This document shows, one piece after another, positions 24,398-33,441 of a stretch of 38,832 nt of DNA. Origin of the DNA: Oscillospiraceae bacterium (GTDB lineage Bacteria > Bacillota > Clostridia > Oscillospirales > Ruminococcaceae); NCBI GenBank assembly GCA_009778115.1, contig WRKL01000009.1, positions 1 through 38,832 of the forward strand, read 5' to 3'. The first letter of the stretch is position 1. The number at the start of each line of letters is the position of its first letter. The position numbers and the translations under genes were made by a program. The notes below the pieces were generated by a model. It saw only the letters and a list, made by a program, of their open reading frames with translations. It was not told where the DNA came from and did not search any database.

Positions 24398-24823
24398 ATG
24401 CTGGATATAGAGCAAATAAAGGAAATTATACCGCATCGGGATCCGTTTTTATTGATAGACGAAATTGTGGAGCTTGAGCCGGGGCAAAAGGTAGTGGCTC
24501 TTAAGCATTTGAGTTGCGACGAAGATTGGTTTCGGGGACATTTTCCGCAGAATCCGGTACAGCCGGGTGTGCTTATGATAGAAATGCTGGCGCAGGCCGG
24601 AGCGGTCTGTGTGTTGTCTTTGCCTGAAAATAAGGGGAAAATCGCTTACTTTGCCGGCATTGACAAAGCACGGTTTAAACGCAAGGTATTACCTGGCGAA
24701 ACCCTGCGGCTTCAGGTAGAAATAATAAAAAGCAGGGGGTTTATCGGTGTTGGAAAAGCTGTCGCTTATGTGGGTGACGATAAAGCCGTAAGTGCGGAAA
24801 TCACGTTTGCGTTGTCCGAATAG
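24398..24823 (+). CDS. fabZ: 3-hydroxyacyl-ACP dehydratase
   Basis: The 141-residue hot-dog-fold enzyme has IIPHRDPFLLIDEI at the N-terminus, the catalytic His in WFRGHFPQNPVQPGV and the catalytic Glu in MIEMLAQAGAV. It dehydrates 3-hydroxyacyl-ACP to enoyl-ACP for FabK. The start is ATG 24398 after AGGAGTATAAT. The following 120-base gap to accC shows no clear signal. Confidence 0.95.
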   Translation: MLDIEQIKEIIPHRDPFLLIDEIVELEPGQKVVALKHLSCDEDWFRGHFPQNPVQPGVLMIEMLAQAGAVCVLSLPENKGKIAYFAGIDKARFKRKVLPGETLRLQVEIIKSRGFIGVGKAVAYVGDDKAVSAEITFALSE

Positions 24824-24943
24824 AATCTATATTTATTAAAAATATCATTCAAGCATCCCGGTAATAACCTGCGCAAAGCAAGTTTTTAAAGATAGACCGA
24901 AAATTTTCGATTTGCGAAAATAATTGTTATAAAGGACCGAATT

Positions 24944-26299
24944 ATGAGTTTTAACAAAGTATTGATTGCCAACCGCGGCGAAATAGCAGTGAGGGTGATT
25001 CGCGCTTGCCGTGAAATGGGTTTAAAAACCGTCGCTGTTTTTTCCGAAGCTGACCGCAACGCTCTTCATGCCCAGATTGCGGATGAAGCTGTATGCATAG
25101 GGCCTGCCGCACCGAATAAAAGCTACCTGAATATGATGGCAATAATTGCTGCTTGCGATGCGACCAAGGCGCAAGCCGTGCATCCGGGTTTCGGTTTTTT
25201 GTCCGAATCGGCTGATTTTGCCCGTTATTGCAAAAAGTGCGGATTAATTTTTGTCGGGCCGTCCTGTAAGTCGATAGAAATGATGGGCGATAAGGCGAGG
25301 GCAAAACAAACAATGACGAATTCAAAGGTTGCCGTGATACCCGGTTCGAACGGTATAGTTTCCGATTTGAAAAAAGCCGGAAGAGCCGCTGAAGAAATCG
25401 GCTATCCGGTTATGCTAAAGGCATCGGCGGGCGGCGGCGGGCGGGGAGTTCGCCTTGTGAATTCCAAAAAAGAACTGGAAAATTCATTTACGGCATCCCA
25501 AACCGAAGCTCTCAGTTGGTTCGGAAACGGTGATGTATATATAGAAAAATTCATCGAAAATCCGCGCCATGTCGAAGTACAGGTAATAGGAGATACACAC
25601 GGCAATATTGTGCATTTAGGGGAGCGTGACTGTTCGATCCAACGGCGCAATCAAAAACTAATCGAAGAAGCATTGTGTCCGGCAGTGGATGACAGTTTGC
25701 GGGCGAAAATAGGAAAAGCCGCTTGCAGAGCCGCCGAGGGATGCGGGTATCACAATGCGGGTACGATAGAATTTTTATTGGACAAAGACGAAAATTTTTA
25801 TTTTATGGAAATGAACACACGCATACAGGTAGAGCATGGTATAACCGAACTTGTTACAGGGATAGATCTGGTGAAACAACAGCTAGCCGTTGCTATGGGT
25901 GAAAAATTGCCTTTTACGCAGGAAGATGTGAAGTTTTCAGGACACGCTATAGAATGCCGGATCAACGCTGAAAATCCCAAACAGGATTTTCGTCCGTCCC
26001 CGGGTGTGATCACAGCTTTGCATATGCCCGGAGGACCGGGTGTGCGTATCGACAGCGCGGTATACGCCGGTTGTGAAATTCCGCCGTATTATGACAGCAT
26101 GATAGCCAAGCTTATGGTATACGCACCGAGCCGCACCGAAGCTCTCAAAAAAATGCAGTGGGCGCTGGCTGAATTTATCATCCGGGGTATTGAAAACAAT
26201 GTAGATTTTCATTTGAATCTTCTTAAAGACGAGGATTTTGCATCCGCGAATTATGATATAGGATTTTTGCAAAGAAAGATGGGTGACGGTTTTGCTTGA
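24944..26299 (+). CDS. accC: acetyl-CoA carboxylase, biotin carboxylase subunit
   Basis: The 451-residue ATP-grasp enzyme begins FNKVLIANRGEIAVRVIRAC. It has the glycine-rich ATP loop KASAGGGGRGVRLV, the HVEVQVIGD segment, the metal and active-site MEMNTRIQVEHGITELVTGID, and the C-terminal ECRINAENP. It carboxylates biotin on AccB using bicarbonate and ATP. Full length for the family. Its 3' end overlaps the accD start by 17 bases. Confidence 0.96.
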   Translation: MSFNKVLIANRGEIAVRVIRACREMGLKTVAVFSEADRNALHAQIADEAVCIGPAAPNKSYLNMMAIIAACDATKAQAVHPGFGFLSESADFARYCKKCGLIFVGPSCKSIEMMGDKARAKQTMTNSKVAVIPGSNGIVSDLKKAGRAAEEIGYPVMLKASAGGGGRGVRLVNSKKELENSFTASQTEALSWFGNGDVYIEKFIENPRHVEVQVIGDTHGNIVHLGERDCSIQRRNQKLIEEALCPAVDDSLRAKIGKAACRAAEGCGYHNAGTIEFLLDKDENFYFMEMNTRIQVEHGITELVTGIDLVKQQLAVAMGEKLPFTQEDVKFSGHAIECRINAENPKQDFRPSPGVITALHMPGGPGVRIDSAVYAGCEIPPYYDSMIAKLMVYAPSRTEALKKMQWALAEFIIRGIENNVDFHLNLLKDEDFASANYDIGFLQRKMGDGFA

Positions 26300-27170
26300 G
26301 GATTTTTTTAAAGTAGTAAGAATCAGAATGGAAAAATCATATAAAGAGGATGTTCATCCGGGTGTACAAATTCCTAAGGATTTGCTTTTCAAATGTCCGC
26401 GCTGTCAGCATACAGCATTTACCGAAGAGTTCGAGTCGGCGCGTAAGGTGTGTACATATTGCAGATATCATTCACGCCTTACCGCAAAAGAACGGTTACG
26501 CATGACCGCAGACAAGGACAGCTTTGTCGAAATGGATGCAAACCTTTCGGGTAAAGATCCTATCGGGTTTCCGGGGTATGAAAAAAAGATTGCCGAACTG
26601 CGGGAATCGACTTCGCTTACCGAAGCGGTTATCACCGGTCATTGTGAAATACGCGGGCAAAAAACTGTGATCGCAATTATGGACTCACACTTTATGATGG
26701 CCTCTATGGGTTCGGCTGTAGGAGAAAAAATTACCCGTGCGTTCGAATATGGCGTACTGGAGCGGCTGCCTGTTGTGATATTTACGGCAAGCGGCGGAGC
26801 GCGTATGCAGGAAGGTATCATATCCTTAATGCAGATGGCAAAAACCAGCGCGGCGGTTGCGCGGCACCATGCGGCGGGATTGCTTTACATCACGATTATC
26901 ACAGATCCGACCACCGGCGGGGTTACGGCATCGTTCGCTTCGCTGGGTGATATTATTATTGCGGAACCCAAAGCACTGATCGGGTTTGCGGGACGGCGTG
27001 TGATAGAGGGGACAATAAAACAACGGTTACCCGAGGAATTTCAATCTGCGGAGTTTATGCTTGAGCATGGTTTTATTGATATGATCGTTGACCGTCCTAA
27101 TATGCGGCGGACTTTGTCCAGTCTTATAGGAATGCACAAACCTAAAAAAACCCCCGGAAACGGTGTGTGA
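26283..27170 (+). CDS. accD: acetyl-CoA carboxylase, carboxyltransferase subunit beta
   Basis: The 295-residue product has a GTG 26283 start assumed inside the accC tail; ATG 26328 would be shorter and loses the usual DFFK start. The N-terminal four-Cys zinc ribbon is CPRC (37-40 or so) and CTYC. The crotonase-fold core has FTASGGARMQEGIISLMQMAK and DPTTGGVTASFASLGDI. With AccA it transfers the carboxyl group from biotin to acetyl-CoA. Overlap with both neighbours shows tight coupling. Confidence 0.95.
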   Translation: MTVLLEDFFKVVRIRMEKSYKEDVHPGVQIPKDLLFKCPRCQHTAFTEEFESARKVCTYCRYHSRLTAKERLRMTADKDSFVEMDANLSGKDPIGFPGYEKKIAELRESTSLTEAVITGHCEIRGQKTVIAIMDSHFMMASMGSAVGEKITRAFEYGVLERLPVVIFTASGGARMQEGIISLMQMAKTSAAVARHHAAGLLYITIITDPTTGGVTASFASLGDIIIAEPKALIGFAGRRVIEGTIKQRLPEEFQSAEFMLEHGFIDMIVDRPNMRRTLSSLIGMHKPKKTPGNGV

Positions 27171-27189
27171 AATCTATATGAAAGGAACA

Positions 27190-28017
27190 ATGGCAAGTAT
27201 GAATATATCTCCTGCGAATACATCAGGTACATGGAAAAAGATCGAACTTATACGTCAGCCCTCGCGCCCGACGGTAAAGGATTATATTCAATTGATATTT
27301 AGTCAGTTTTATGAAATGCACGGGGATCGTCTGTTCGGTGACGACGAAGCTATAATGGGAGGGGTCGCGTTATTCGGAGAAACCCCGGTAACGGTTATCG
27401 GGCAGGTAAAAGGTAAAAACTTTGAAGAAAACAAGAAACATAATTTTGCCATGCCGCATCCTGAAGGTTACCGGAAAGCTTTACGGCTTGCGAAACAAGC
27501 GGAAAAATTTGCACGCCCTGTTATATGTTTTGTGGATACGCCGGGAGCCTTTTGCGGGGTAGCAGCAGAGGAACGCGGTCAGGGTGAAGCGATTGCACAA
27601 AATTTGATGGAATTTATGCAGCTGCAAACGCCGATAATATCTATAGTAACCGGAGAAGGCGGAAGCGGCGGCGCACTTGCGTTAGGGATATGCGACGAAT
27701 TGGCGATGCTGGAAAACGCTGTATATTCGGTTATATCACCCCGGGGTTGTGCTAATATTCTGTGGAAGGATGCTTCCCGGGAAAAAGAAGCGGCGGAGCT
27801 TTTGAAGATAACAGCGCAGGATTTGAAAGATTTCGGAATATGTGACTATATAATAAAAGAGCCGCCGGGCGGCGCACATCTTTCCGTCGGGGAAACAGCA
27901 GAAGCTATTATGGAATACTTATTTGATGCGTTAAATAAAATTTCACAAAAAGATGTTGCAATTATGTTGCAAGAGCGTTATAATAAATTTAGAAGAATCG
28001 GCGAGTTTGAGGAATAA
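27190..28017 (+). CDS. accA: acetyl-CoA carboxylase, carboxyltransferase subunit alpha
   Basis: I choose ATG 27190 (MASMNISPANTSG), giving 275 residues, with GAAAGGA just before it; ATG 27199 or the in-frame GTG 27163 are alternatives. Motifs include RQPSRPTVKDYIQLIFSQFY, HGDRLFGDDEAIMGG, FVDTPGAFCGVAAEERGQGEA, GEGGSGGALALG and SPRGCANILWKDA, all typical of AccA. It lacks the longer N-terminal helical region seen in E. coli AccA, as is usual in Firmicutes. Confidence 0.94.
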   Translation: MASMNISPANTSGTWKKIELIRQPSRPTVKDYIQLIFSQFYEMHGDRLFGDDEAIMGGVALFGETPVTVIGQVKGKNFEENKKHNFAMPHPEGYRKALRLAKQAEKFARPVICFVDTPGAFCGVAAEERGQGEAIAQNLMEFMQLQTPIISIVTGEGGSGGALALGICDELAMLENAVYSVISPRGCANILWKDASREKEAAELLKITAQDLKDFGICDYIIKEPPGGAHLSVGETAEAIMEYLFDALNKISQKDVAIMLQERYNKFRRIGEFEE

Positions 28018-28052
28018 CGTCCGAAACACGCAACAAAGGAGGGTTGGTAGAT

Positions 28053-28289
28053 ATGGAAAATACGATTCTGGAAAAAGTGACGGCTATCCTGTGTAATCAA
28101 CTTGATTTGGACGAGGATAAAGTGACAGCGGAGTCTTCTATCACGGATGATCTGAACGCAGATTCCCTTGATGTTGTTGATCTTGTCATGTCATTTGAGG
28201 AGGAATTCAACCTCGAAATACCCGACGACCAGGTCGAAAATCTGAAAGTCGTTGGCGACATAGTCAAATACATTGAAGAAAACAGCTAA
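28053..28289 (+). CDS. acpP: acyl carrier protein
   Basis: The 78-residue acidic four-helix protein starts at ATG 28053, with AAAGGAGGG nine bases upstream. The phosphopantetheine-accepting Ser38 lies in LNADSLDVVDL. It is the carrier for all FAS II intermediates. It is last in the fab-acc series, directly before an intrinsic terminator, rather than next to fabH or fabD as often seen. Confidence 0.96.
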   Translation: MENTILEKVTAILCNQLDLDEDKVTAESSITDDLNADSLDVVDLVMSFEEEFNLEIPDDQVENLKVVGDIVKYIEENS

Positions 28290-28321
28290 CAGCTAATAGC
28301 AAATAAAGAATATTAAAATAT

Positions 28322-28360
28322 AAATAACCCCGGATATAAATCGGGGTTATTTATTTTGGT
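28322..28360 (+). terminator. rho-independent terminator after acpP
   Basis: An 11-bp stem AAATAACCCCG (28322-28332) and CGGGGTTATTT (28342-28352), with loop GATATAAAT, is followed by ATTTTGGTTGTTTTTT. It closes the plus-strand fatty-acid operon. Confidence 0.9.
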
Positions 28361-28388
28361 TGTTTTTTATGTGCGGTTTTTGTTTTTC

Positions 28389-28515
28389 AATAGACCTCCG
28401 TCACACGGCGTTAATTTATCCTCAAATATCCATGATATTCTCGTCAAAATTGCATTATTTGACGAAAAATCATCTGCGTTCATACATCACGTTTTAATTC
28501 CCTAGGAGGTCTAAT
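28389..28515 (+). repeat. MITE-like inverted-repeat element, copy B (127 bp)
   Basis: The ends AATAGACCTC (28389-28398) and GAGGTCTAAT (28506-28515) are inverted. The core 28398-28445 is the reverse complement of copy A positions 1-48. Relative to copy A, about 38 bases next to the left end are missing. A short internal dyad TTTGACGAAAAA/ttgacg occurs near 28440-28470. The right end overlaps the stop codon of the MTA/SAH nucleosidase gene. Confidence 0.85.
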
Positions 28516-29212
28516 ATCTCCCTGTATTTAATTTTCGCAAAAATTCAATCATCAGCGTTACAGAGTTTGCGCAGGCGATTTTTACAAACTCCCAGAACTC
28601 CATATGGGAGCTTTCGCTTGCGCTGTCCGAAATAGAGCGAATAACGCAGAACGGCAATCCGTTCAAATAACAAGTATGTCCGATCGCCGCCCCTTCCATT
28701 TCGACCGCTGCCGCTCCGAAGTCTTCTCTGATTTCAAGGTTCTCTTTTTTATCTTTGATGAATTGATCACCCGAAGCGATAATTCCCGGGACAACCTTTA
28801 CATTTTTAATTACCGCCGATGCTTCGAGAAAACGCCGTGTCAGATCCTGTGAAGCGGGGATTTCAGACAACCCCAAATTTTGGATGTAACCCGGGGGATC
28901 TTCCAGTGTTTTGTGATCATGCTGAACAACAGCGGTGCTGACAGTAATATCCCCGATACCCAGCGCGGGATCAAGACCGCCTGCCACACCCGTGTTGATT
29001 ATCATATCCGGCGAATAGAGCAATATCATGGTCTGTGCGCAAACAGCGGCGTTCACTTTTCCTATACCGCTAACGGCAGCCACAACTTCCGTGTTCTCTA
29101 AAGTGCCTGAATGAAACTGGATCTTGCTATGAATTTGTGATACAGCATTATTCATTCTCTGCTTTAATTCTTCGACTTCGATATCCATTGCGCCTATAAT
29201 GCCGACTTTCAC
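28511..29212 (-). CDS. mtnN: 5'-methylthioadenosine/S-adenosylhomocysteine nucleosidase
   Basis: The 233-residue enzyme starts at GTG 29210-29212, with AAGGGGTG about 11 bases upstream. MKVGIIGAMDIEVEELKQRM, SGIGKVNAAVCAQ, NTGVAGGLDPALGIGD, AVEMEGAAIGHTC (catalytic Glu region) and RSISDSASE with the catalytic Asp define the family. It cleaves MTA and SAH to adenine and thioribose products. Its TAG stop is formed inside the terminal repeat of copy B. It is 30 bases downstream of the GH127 gene on the same strand, an unusual pairing. Confidence 0.95.
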   Translation of the reverse strand: MKVGIIGAMDIEVEELKQRMNNAVSQIHSKIQFHSGTLENTEVVAAVSGIGKVNAAVCAQTMILLYSPDMIINTGVAGGLDPALGIGDITVSTAVVQHDHKTLEDPPGYIQNLGLSEIPASQDLTRRFLEASAVIKNVKVVPGIIASGDQFIKDKKENLEIREDFGAAAVEMEGAAIGHTCYLNGLPFCVIRSISDSASESSHMEFWEFVKIACANSVTLMIEFLRKLNTGRY

Positions 29213-29242
29213 TGGATTATAACACCCCTTATACCAAAAGTT

Positions 29243-31072
29243 TTAATTTACCCTGTTCCAAACCGCCATTGAACTCTCTTTGCGGTTAGCGAAAGCGAAA
29301 AACGGAATAAACTTCAAACGTACAGGTTCTTTTTTTCCGGTATATTCCGAATAAAGCTTATTATCGTCGCCGCAAAGTTTGAACCCATCCGCATAAATCA
29401 CGTTTGCAGAAAACGTTTCATCGTATTCGATCTTTGCGGAAAGTTCACTGTTCACCGACAGAGCCCGCACAGGAGCCGCATTGTCAAGTTCTTCCAAGCA
29501 GTACACAACCGGGCCTAACTGCATAACAGCGCGTCCGCAATTTTCGGTCACCAGATTTGATGCTTGAATCAAGGTCGGACGCATTTGCATATCAAGAGTA
29601 ATTTCTCCGGCGGTGTTTTCTATTATTGCGTATCCGTTTTTCATTGTATATTTTTTATTGATGCTGAAAGAAGAACACCATCCGGGTATACGCAGAGCAA
29701 TGAAACTATAACCGTCTGCTTTGATTTTCACAAACCCGTTTTTTGGATATTCCGTGGAAATCTCCGCTGCTTTTTTGCCGTTATCCAGTTTGTTCGGTAT
29801 ATATTGGTTGATGTACAAGCCGCCGTCGTTTTCGCTGTAAATATAATTTCCTAAAGAGGCGAAAAAGCGTGTAAGATTAGGAGGGCAGCACGAGCATCCG
29901 AAAACTTTGGCACGTTTGGTCGCCGGCTGCCAGTTGCGGGAATTACCTCTGACGGAATTATCTTTGTCTTTTAAATGCGGTGTAAGTTCAAGAGGATTAC
30001 AATAAAAGAAAGAATCACCCCCGAGCGAAACGCCGGACAGGATTCCGTTGAATATAGTACGTTCTACCGTATCGGCGTAAACACCGTCACAGGATAATTG
30101 CTGCATTCTTAATGCGAACATCGCCAACGCTATTGATGCGCAGGTTTCAGCGTATGCGGTATCGTTCGGCAAATCATAAGGACGAGTGAACGCCTCGCCG
30201 GCATGACTTGAGCCTATGCCGCCGGTTATGTACATCTTGCGGTGTGTTATGTCGTAAAACAATTTTTCACAAGCGGAGCGGAGTGCCTTGTCGTGTTTGC
30301 GTTCCGCCGCCAGGTCTGCCATAGCGCAATACAAATAGCAGGCTCGTACCGCATGACCTCTAGCGGTATCCTGACTTCTGATACCGTAAAGACTCTGGTT
30401 ATAACTGTGGGTCATCCATTCCGGCTGGTCACAATGCAGATCTTTTTCGCTGGAGCCGCGCCGGTTCAAAAAGAATTCAGCAAGATTCAACCAACGTTCT
30501 TCGCCTGTACAACGATAAAGACGGAACAACGCCAATTCTATTTCTTCGTGGCCGGGTGTGTCAAAATCAGCTGATTCCTCGTCCATAAAAATTTTTGCTA
30601 TGTGTTCGGAATACTTTTTCATCAGTTTCAAAAACCTGTCGCGTCCCGTGGTTTCGTACCAAGCCACTGCCGCCTCAATCAGATGACCGGCGCAGTACAA
30701 CTCATGAAAATCGCGCTTAGTGAACGGTTTTTCGTCTCTCGCGGTTAAAAAGAACGAATTAAAGTATCCGCTTTTGTGTTGATTTTTTTCTATATCGTCT
30801 ATCAGGGATTCAATAAACGTTTCCAGCTCAGGATCTTTGTGTTGCCGCAGAATGTAAGCGGCACCCTCTATCCATTTCGCTACATCCGAATCCCAAAAGA
30901 AATGCGGACGGTTCGGCATTTCTTCTTTCCATTCGCATTTTAGTGCTTTGAACCGTCCTGTTTCCTCGAAGCGGTTCTTAACCGCAACCGTTGTCACATC
31001 ACGGTTAATATCCAAACGATTTTTCCAAAAACCGCCGGTTATCGTTATATTGCTAAAATTAATATTGTTCAT
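29243..31072 (-). CDS. GH127 beta-L-arabinofuranosidase
   Basis: The 609-residue (alpha/alpha)6-barrel glycosidase is of the GH127/HypBA1 type. The zinc and catalytic residues known from Bifidobacterium HypBA1 can be placed by spacing: acid/base Glu293 (HAGEAF), Glu309 and Cys311 in YAETCAS, and Cys395/Cys396 in FGCSCCPPN with Cys395 as nucleophile. No signal peptide is seen, so it acts in the cytoplasm on imported arabino-oligosaccharides. It lies downstream of the GtaA-like gene, separated by a 180-base gap that contains repeat copy D. The ribosome binding site (GAAGAG) is modest. Confidence 0.9.
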   Translation of the reverse strand: MNNINFSNITITGGFWKNRLDINRDVTTVAVKNRFEETGRFKALKCEWKEEMPNRPHFFWDSDVAKWIEGAAYILRQHKDPELETFIESLIDDIEKNQHKSGYFNSFFLTARDEKPFTKRDFHELYCAGHLIEAAVAWYETTGRDRFLKLMKKYSEHIAKIFMDEESADFDTPGHEEIELALFRLYRCTGEERWLNLAEFFLNRRGSSEKDLHCDQPEWMTHSYNQSLYGIRSQDTARGHAVRACYLYCAMADLAAERKHDKALRSACEKLFYDITHRKMYITGGIGSSHAGEAFTRPYDLPNDTAYAETCASIALAMFALRMQQLSCDGVYADTVERTIFNGILSGVSLGGDSFFYCNPLELTPHLKDKDNSVRGNSRNWQPATKRAKVFGCSCCPPNLTRFFASLGNYIYSENDGGLYINQYIPNKLDNGKKAAEISTEYPKNGFVKIKADGYSFIALRIPGWCSSFSINKKYTMKNGYAIIENTAGEITLDMQMRPTLIQASNLVTENCGRAVMQLGPVVYCLEELDNAAPVRALSVNSELSAKIEYDETFSANVIYADGFKLCGDDNKLYSEYTGKKEPVRLKFIPFFAFANRKESSMAVWNRVN

Positions 31073-31191
31073 ATAGCGCGCTCTTCACCGGGTTACAAAA
31101 AAGCCGTGTGAATCGGACGTTTTGTTGACACAACGGATTCCGTATGTGCTGCCCCGGTTCCTTTCTTGAGTGTTTTTTACGATGTTTTTCT

Positions 31192-31249
31192 ATTAGACCT
31201 CTTCGAAAATAACTCCGCCATCACGTTTTAGTTTCCGAAGAGGTCTATT
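31192..31249 (+). repeat. MITE-like inverted-repeat element, copy D (58 bp)
   Basis: The ends ATTAGACCTCTTCG (31192-31205) and CGAAGAGGTCTATT (31236-31249) are inverted. The inner CATCACGTTTTAGTTTCC matches the right part of copy B. It is the shortest copy and starts 6 bases after the stop codon of the GtaA-like gene. Confidence 0.85.
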
Positions 31250-31255
31250 GATAAA

Positions 31256-33199
31256 TTATTTCATTTTTCCGCTTTGTTCCAATGACTTGATCCAAAGACC
31301 GCCCTGTACTGTACGGTGTTGAAAACCTATTTGCATAGAGGTAATCGTGGAATACCAGTCGGTCATAGGTACACGGGACGGAGTTAATGTATACATGAAG
31401 TGAAGTAAATCAACCATTTTTTCGAAGTTCGCTTTATCGCTGCATAATGTAGCCGTCCAAACCAGCCAGTCGGTCTTGGTGTAGTCCGCACGGTTATCCA
31501 ACGGCAACCCATATGCATTCATGCGACCCAGACAGGAAGCCATTTCATCGGCAATAATTTTTTCCGGAAATAGTCCTGTTCCGAACAACTTATCCCATAC
31601 AGAGTTGTATTTCATGCTGACAGATCCCGGTTGGTCAAACGCAAGCCGGGTGCTTCCGTCGCCGTTTGCGGAATTTTTGACCCATTCCTTTGCCATATCG
31701 CGAGCAGCATCCATATATTTTTTGGCTTCTGACGGTTCGTTCCACATTTCACAAAGCAGCGAATACGATGCGATACCCATAATCGCCTTGACTGAAAGGT
31801 TACAGTTATGCGCAAGATGTCCCGCAAAATCGTCGGTGCAAAGTTGATTTTCCGGATCCACGCCGTTAGTCAGCAAATAGTCTGCCCACAGTTTCAGCGT
31901 GGTTTGGTTCTCTTTCATGAAATCGGCATTTTTTTCGGCACGCGCGCAGGAAGCCGCCATAACCAACATATTTCCGCACTCTTCTACCGGCATTTGATGT
32001 GAAATATCGGTTCCGCCGCTATAGACCTGTCCATTCAAAATCGGGTATGTGCCGGCATCATGGGGTGCAAAATCAAATGGCCATTTTCCGCTTGTTGCAT
32101 ATTTGAAGATGGGGCGCATCATACCCTTGATCAATTCAGGATTGTATATAAGGAACAGTGGGATCGAAGGGTAGCTGACATCTACCGTCGCTGCGCAACC
32201 ATTGGAAAAACATTCTTTGGAAACAAAAAGCGCATCGCCGTCCGGATCTTCTACAAGTTTGTGAGCCGCCATTACCTGGCGTATCGCCAGCTGCAATAAT
32301 TCCGCATATTTGCGTCCGCCGGCTTTTTCAGCATCTGCCGTCATTTTTTTGTCGAACTGCGCGCAACGTTTGATAGTGTCGTCATATTCTTTATACGCCG
32401 CAATAATTTCCTGTTCTATAGTTGCTCCTTTGCGTTTCCACCACGCTTTAATTCGTTCGCCGAAATATATAAGAGAATAAAGATCGTCATATGCGAAAAG
32501 CACGAGAGCGTTGTTTTTGCCGGAAGTGTCCATTTTTACTTCAATCTGTGCCGCCGCGAACCCTTCTTCCCGAGTGCGGGAAACCGAGCTGTCGCCGTCC
32601 GCAGTAAGGTAGAAATATCCCCAATCGATGCAAATGCCGTCGCCTACCTTACCCAGAACCGCTTGTTCTTGTCCGCCCATTTTCATGGAGGTAAGTCCGT
32701 CCGTAAGTTTTACCTCTTCGGTTAATACGGGACATTGATGCCCGTCGTTCAGGCAAAGCTGGGATGTAGCAGTAACAGCTACGCTCACATCATGCTTTTT
32801 ACCGTCCAGACTTTTCAATGTGATTTTCAAATATGTAACAGGACGGGAATAAAGATCCATATCATCAGGCAGCAGCGGCGATGTGAAATTTGCCGTCAAT
32901 TCTACACCGTCTGCTTCAAAAGTGTATATAGTGGAAAAACTGTCGAAAATTACGGATGTTTGAGTCATTTTCAGTTTTTGGTCATCGTTTCCGTCCCGTC
33001 TTCTTCGTTTGGTTTCACCGCCGCCCATGAAATAGAATAGTTTGCCGTCGATTTTCGCTGTGCCTGTCAGAATGTTGGATTTTCCGCTCCAATGTTTTGT
33101 TTCACCGTTATTCAGTTCGTTTGCCATACTCCAGATACTGGTATAGGGGTCGATGTTGATGAGAGGGTACGCAGGTGCCCGAAAAGGTTTCTGTATCAT
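31256..33199 (-). CDS. GtaA/DUF4965-type glutaminase-like family protein
   Basis: The 647-residue protein has the DUF5127-DUF4965-DUF1793 layout of fungal-type 'glutaminase A' homologues: an N-terminal beta-rich part (FRAPAYPLINIDPYTSIWSMA), then a helical-barrel region with VDVSYPSIPLFLIYNP, FAPHDAGTYPILNGQVY, MPVEECGNMLVMAASCARAE and CTDDFAGHLAHNCNLSVKAI, and a C-terminal TPSRVPMTDWYSTI. The fold is that of barrel glycosidases, and the GH127 neighbour suggests a carbohydrate substrate rather than glutamine; this is an inference. No signal peptide is visible. It is first in a three-gene minus-strand set. Confidence 0.75.
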   Translation of the reverse strand: MIQKPFRAPAYPLINIDPYTSIWSMANELNNGETKHWSGKSNILTGTAKIDGKLFYFMGGGETKRRRRDGNDDQKLKMTQTSVIFDSFSTIYTFEADGVELTANFTSPLLPDDMDLYSRPVTYLKITLKSLDGKKHDVSVAVTATSQLCLNDGHQCPVLTEEVKLTDGLTSMKMGGQEQAVLGKVGDGICIDWGYFYLTADGDSSVSRTREEGFAAAQIEVKMDTSGKNNALVLFAYDDLYSLIYFGERIKAWWKRKGATIEQEIIAAYKEYDDTIKRCAQFDKKMTADAEKAGGRKYAELLQLAIRQVMAAHKLVEDPDGDALFVSKECFSNGCAATVDVSYPSIPLFLIYNPELIKGMMRPIFKYATSGKWPFDFAPHDAGTYPILNGQVYSGGTDISHQMPVEECGNMLVMAASCARAEKNADFMKENQTTLKLWADYLLTNGVDPENQLCTDDFAGHLAHNCNLSVKAIMGIASYSLLCEMWNEPSEAKKYMDAARDMAKEWVKNSANGDGSTRLAFDQPGSVSMKYNSVWDKLFGTGLFPEKIIADEMASCLGRMNAYGLPLDNRADYTKTDWLVWTATLCSDKANFEKMVDLLHFMYTLTPSRVPMTDWYSTITSMQIGFQHRTVQGGLWIKSLEQSGKMK

Positions 33200-33248
33200 A
33201 AGTCAATCTCCATTCTGCCGCAAAGAGCGGCGATCTAAATTTTAACAT

Positions 33249-33301
33249 AGTATATCATACTTAATATTTGCTGTAAATAGATTTGTCTATAATATTTACA
33301 G
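33249..33301 (-). promoter_or_regulatory. sigma-A-type promoter overlapped by a 9-bp dyad (candidate operator)
   Basis: On the minus strand TTTACA (33272-33277) and TATACT (33249-33254) are separated by 17 bases, a good vegetative promoter about 50 bases upstream of the GtaA-like gene. A perfect inverted repeat CTGTAAATA (33271-33279) / TATTTACAG (33293-33301), with a 13-base spacer (centre to centre 22 bp), covers the -35 box. That geometry suits a dimeric repressor or activator. The cognate regulator is not in the window. Confidence 0.6.
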
Positions 33302-33441
33302 TTCGCGGACTTTGTTTTCCGACACATCCGTTGATATTTTTTGCGGTTTTTGAAATGAAACGCACAGGACAAAAACAATATTACAAAACCGCGCATAACA
33401 CAACTGCGGATTTTTGACCCGCTGCGCAGTCCGGTTACTTT

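Noticed and set aside
33302..33441. Intrinsic terminator after the DivIVA-like gene
   Set aside because: Only short weak stems (CCGC/GCGG) with an interrupted T run are present; not convincing.
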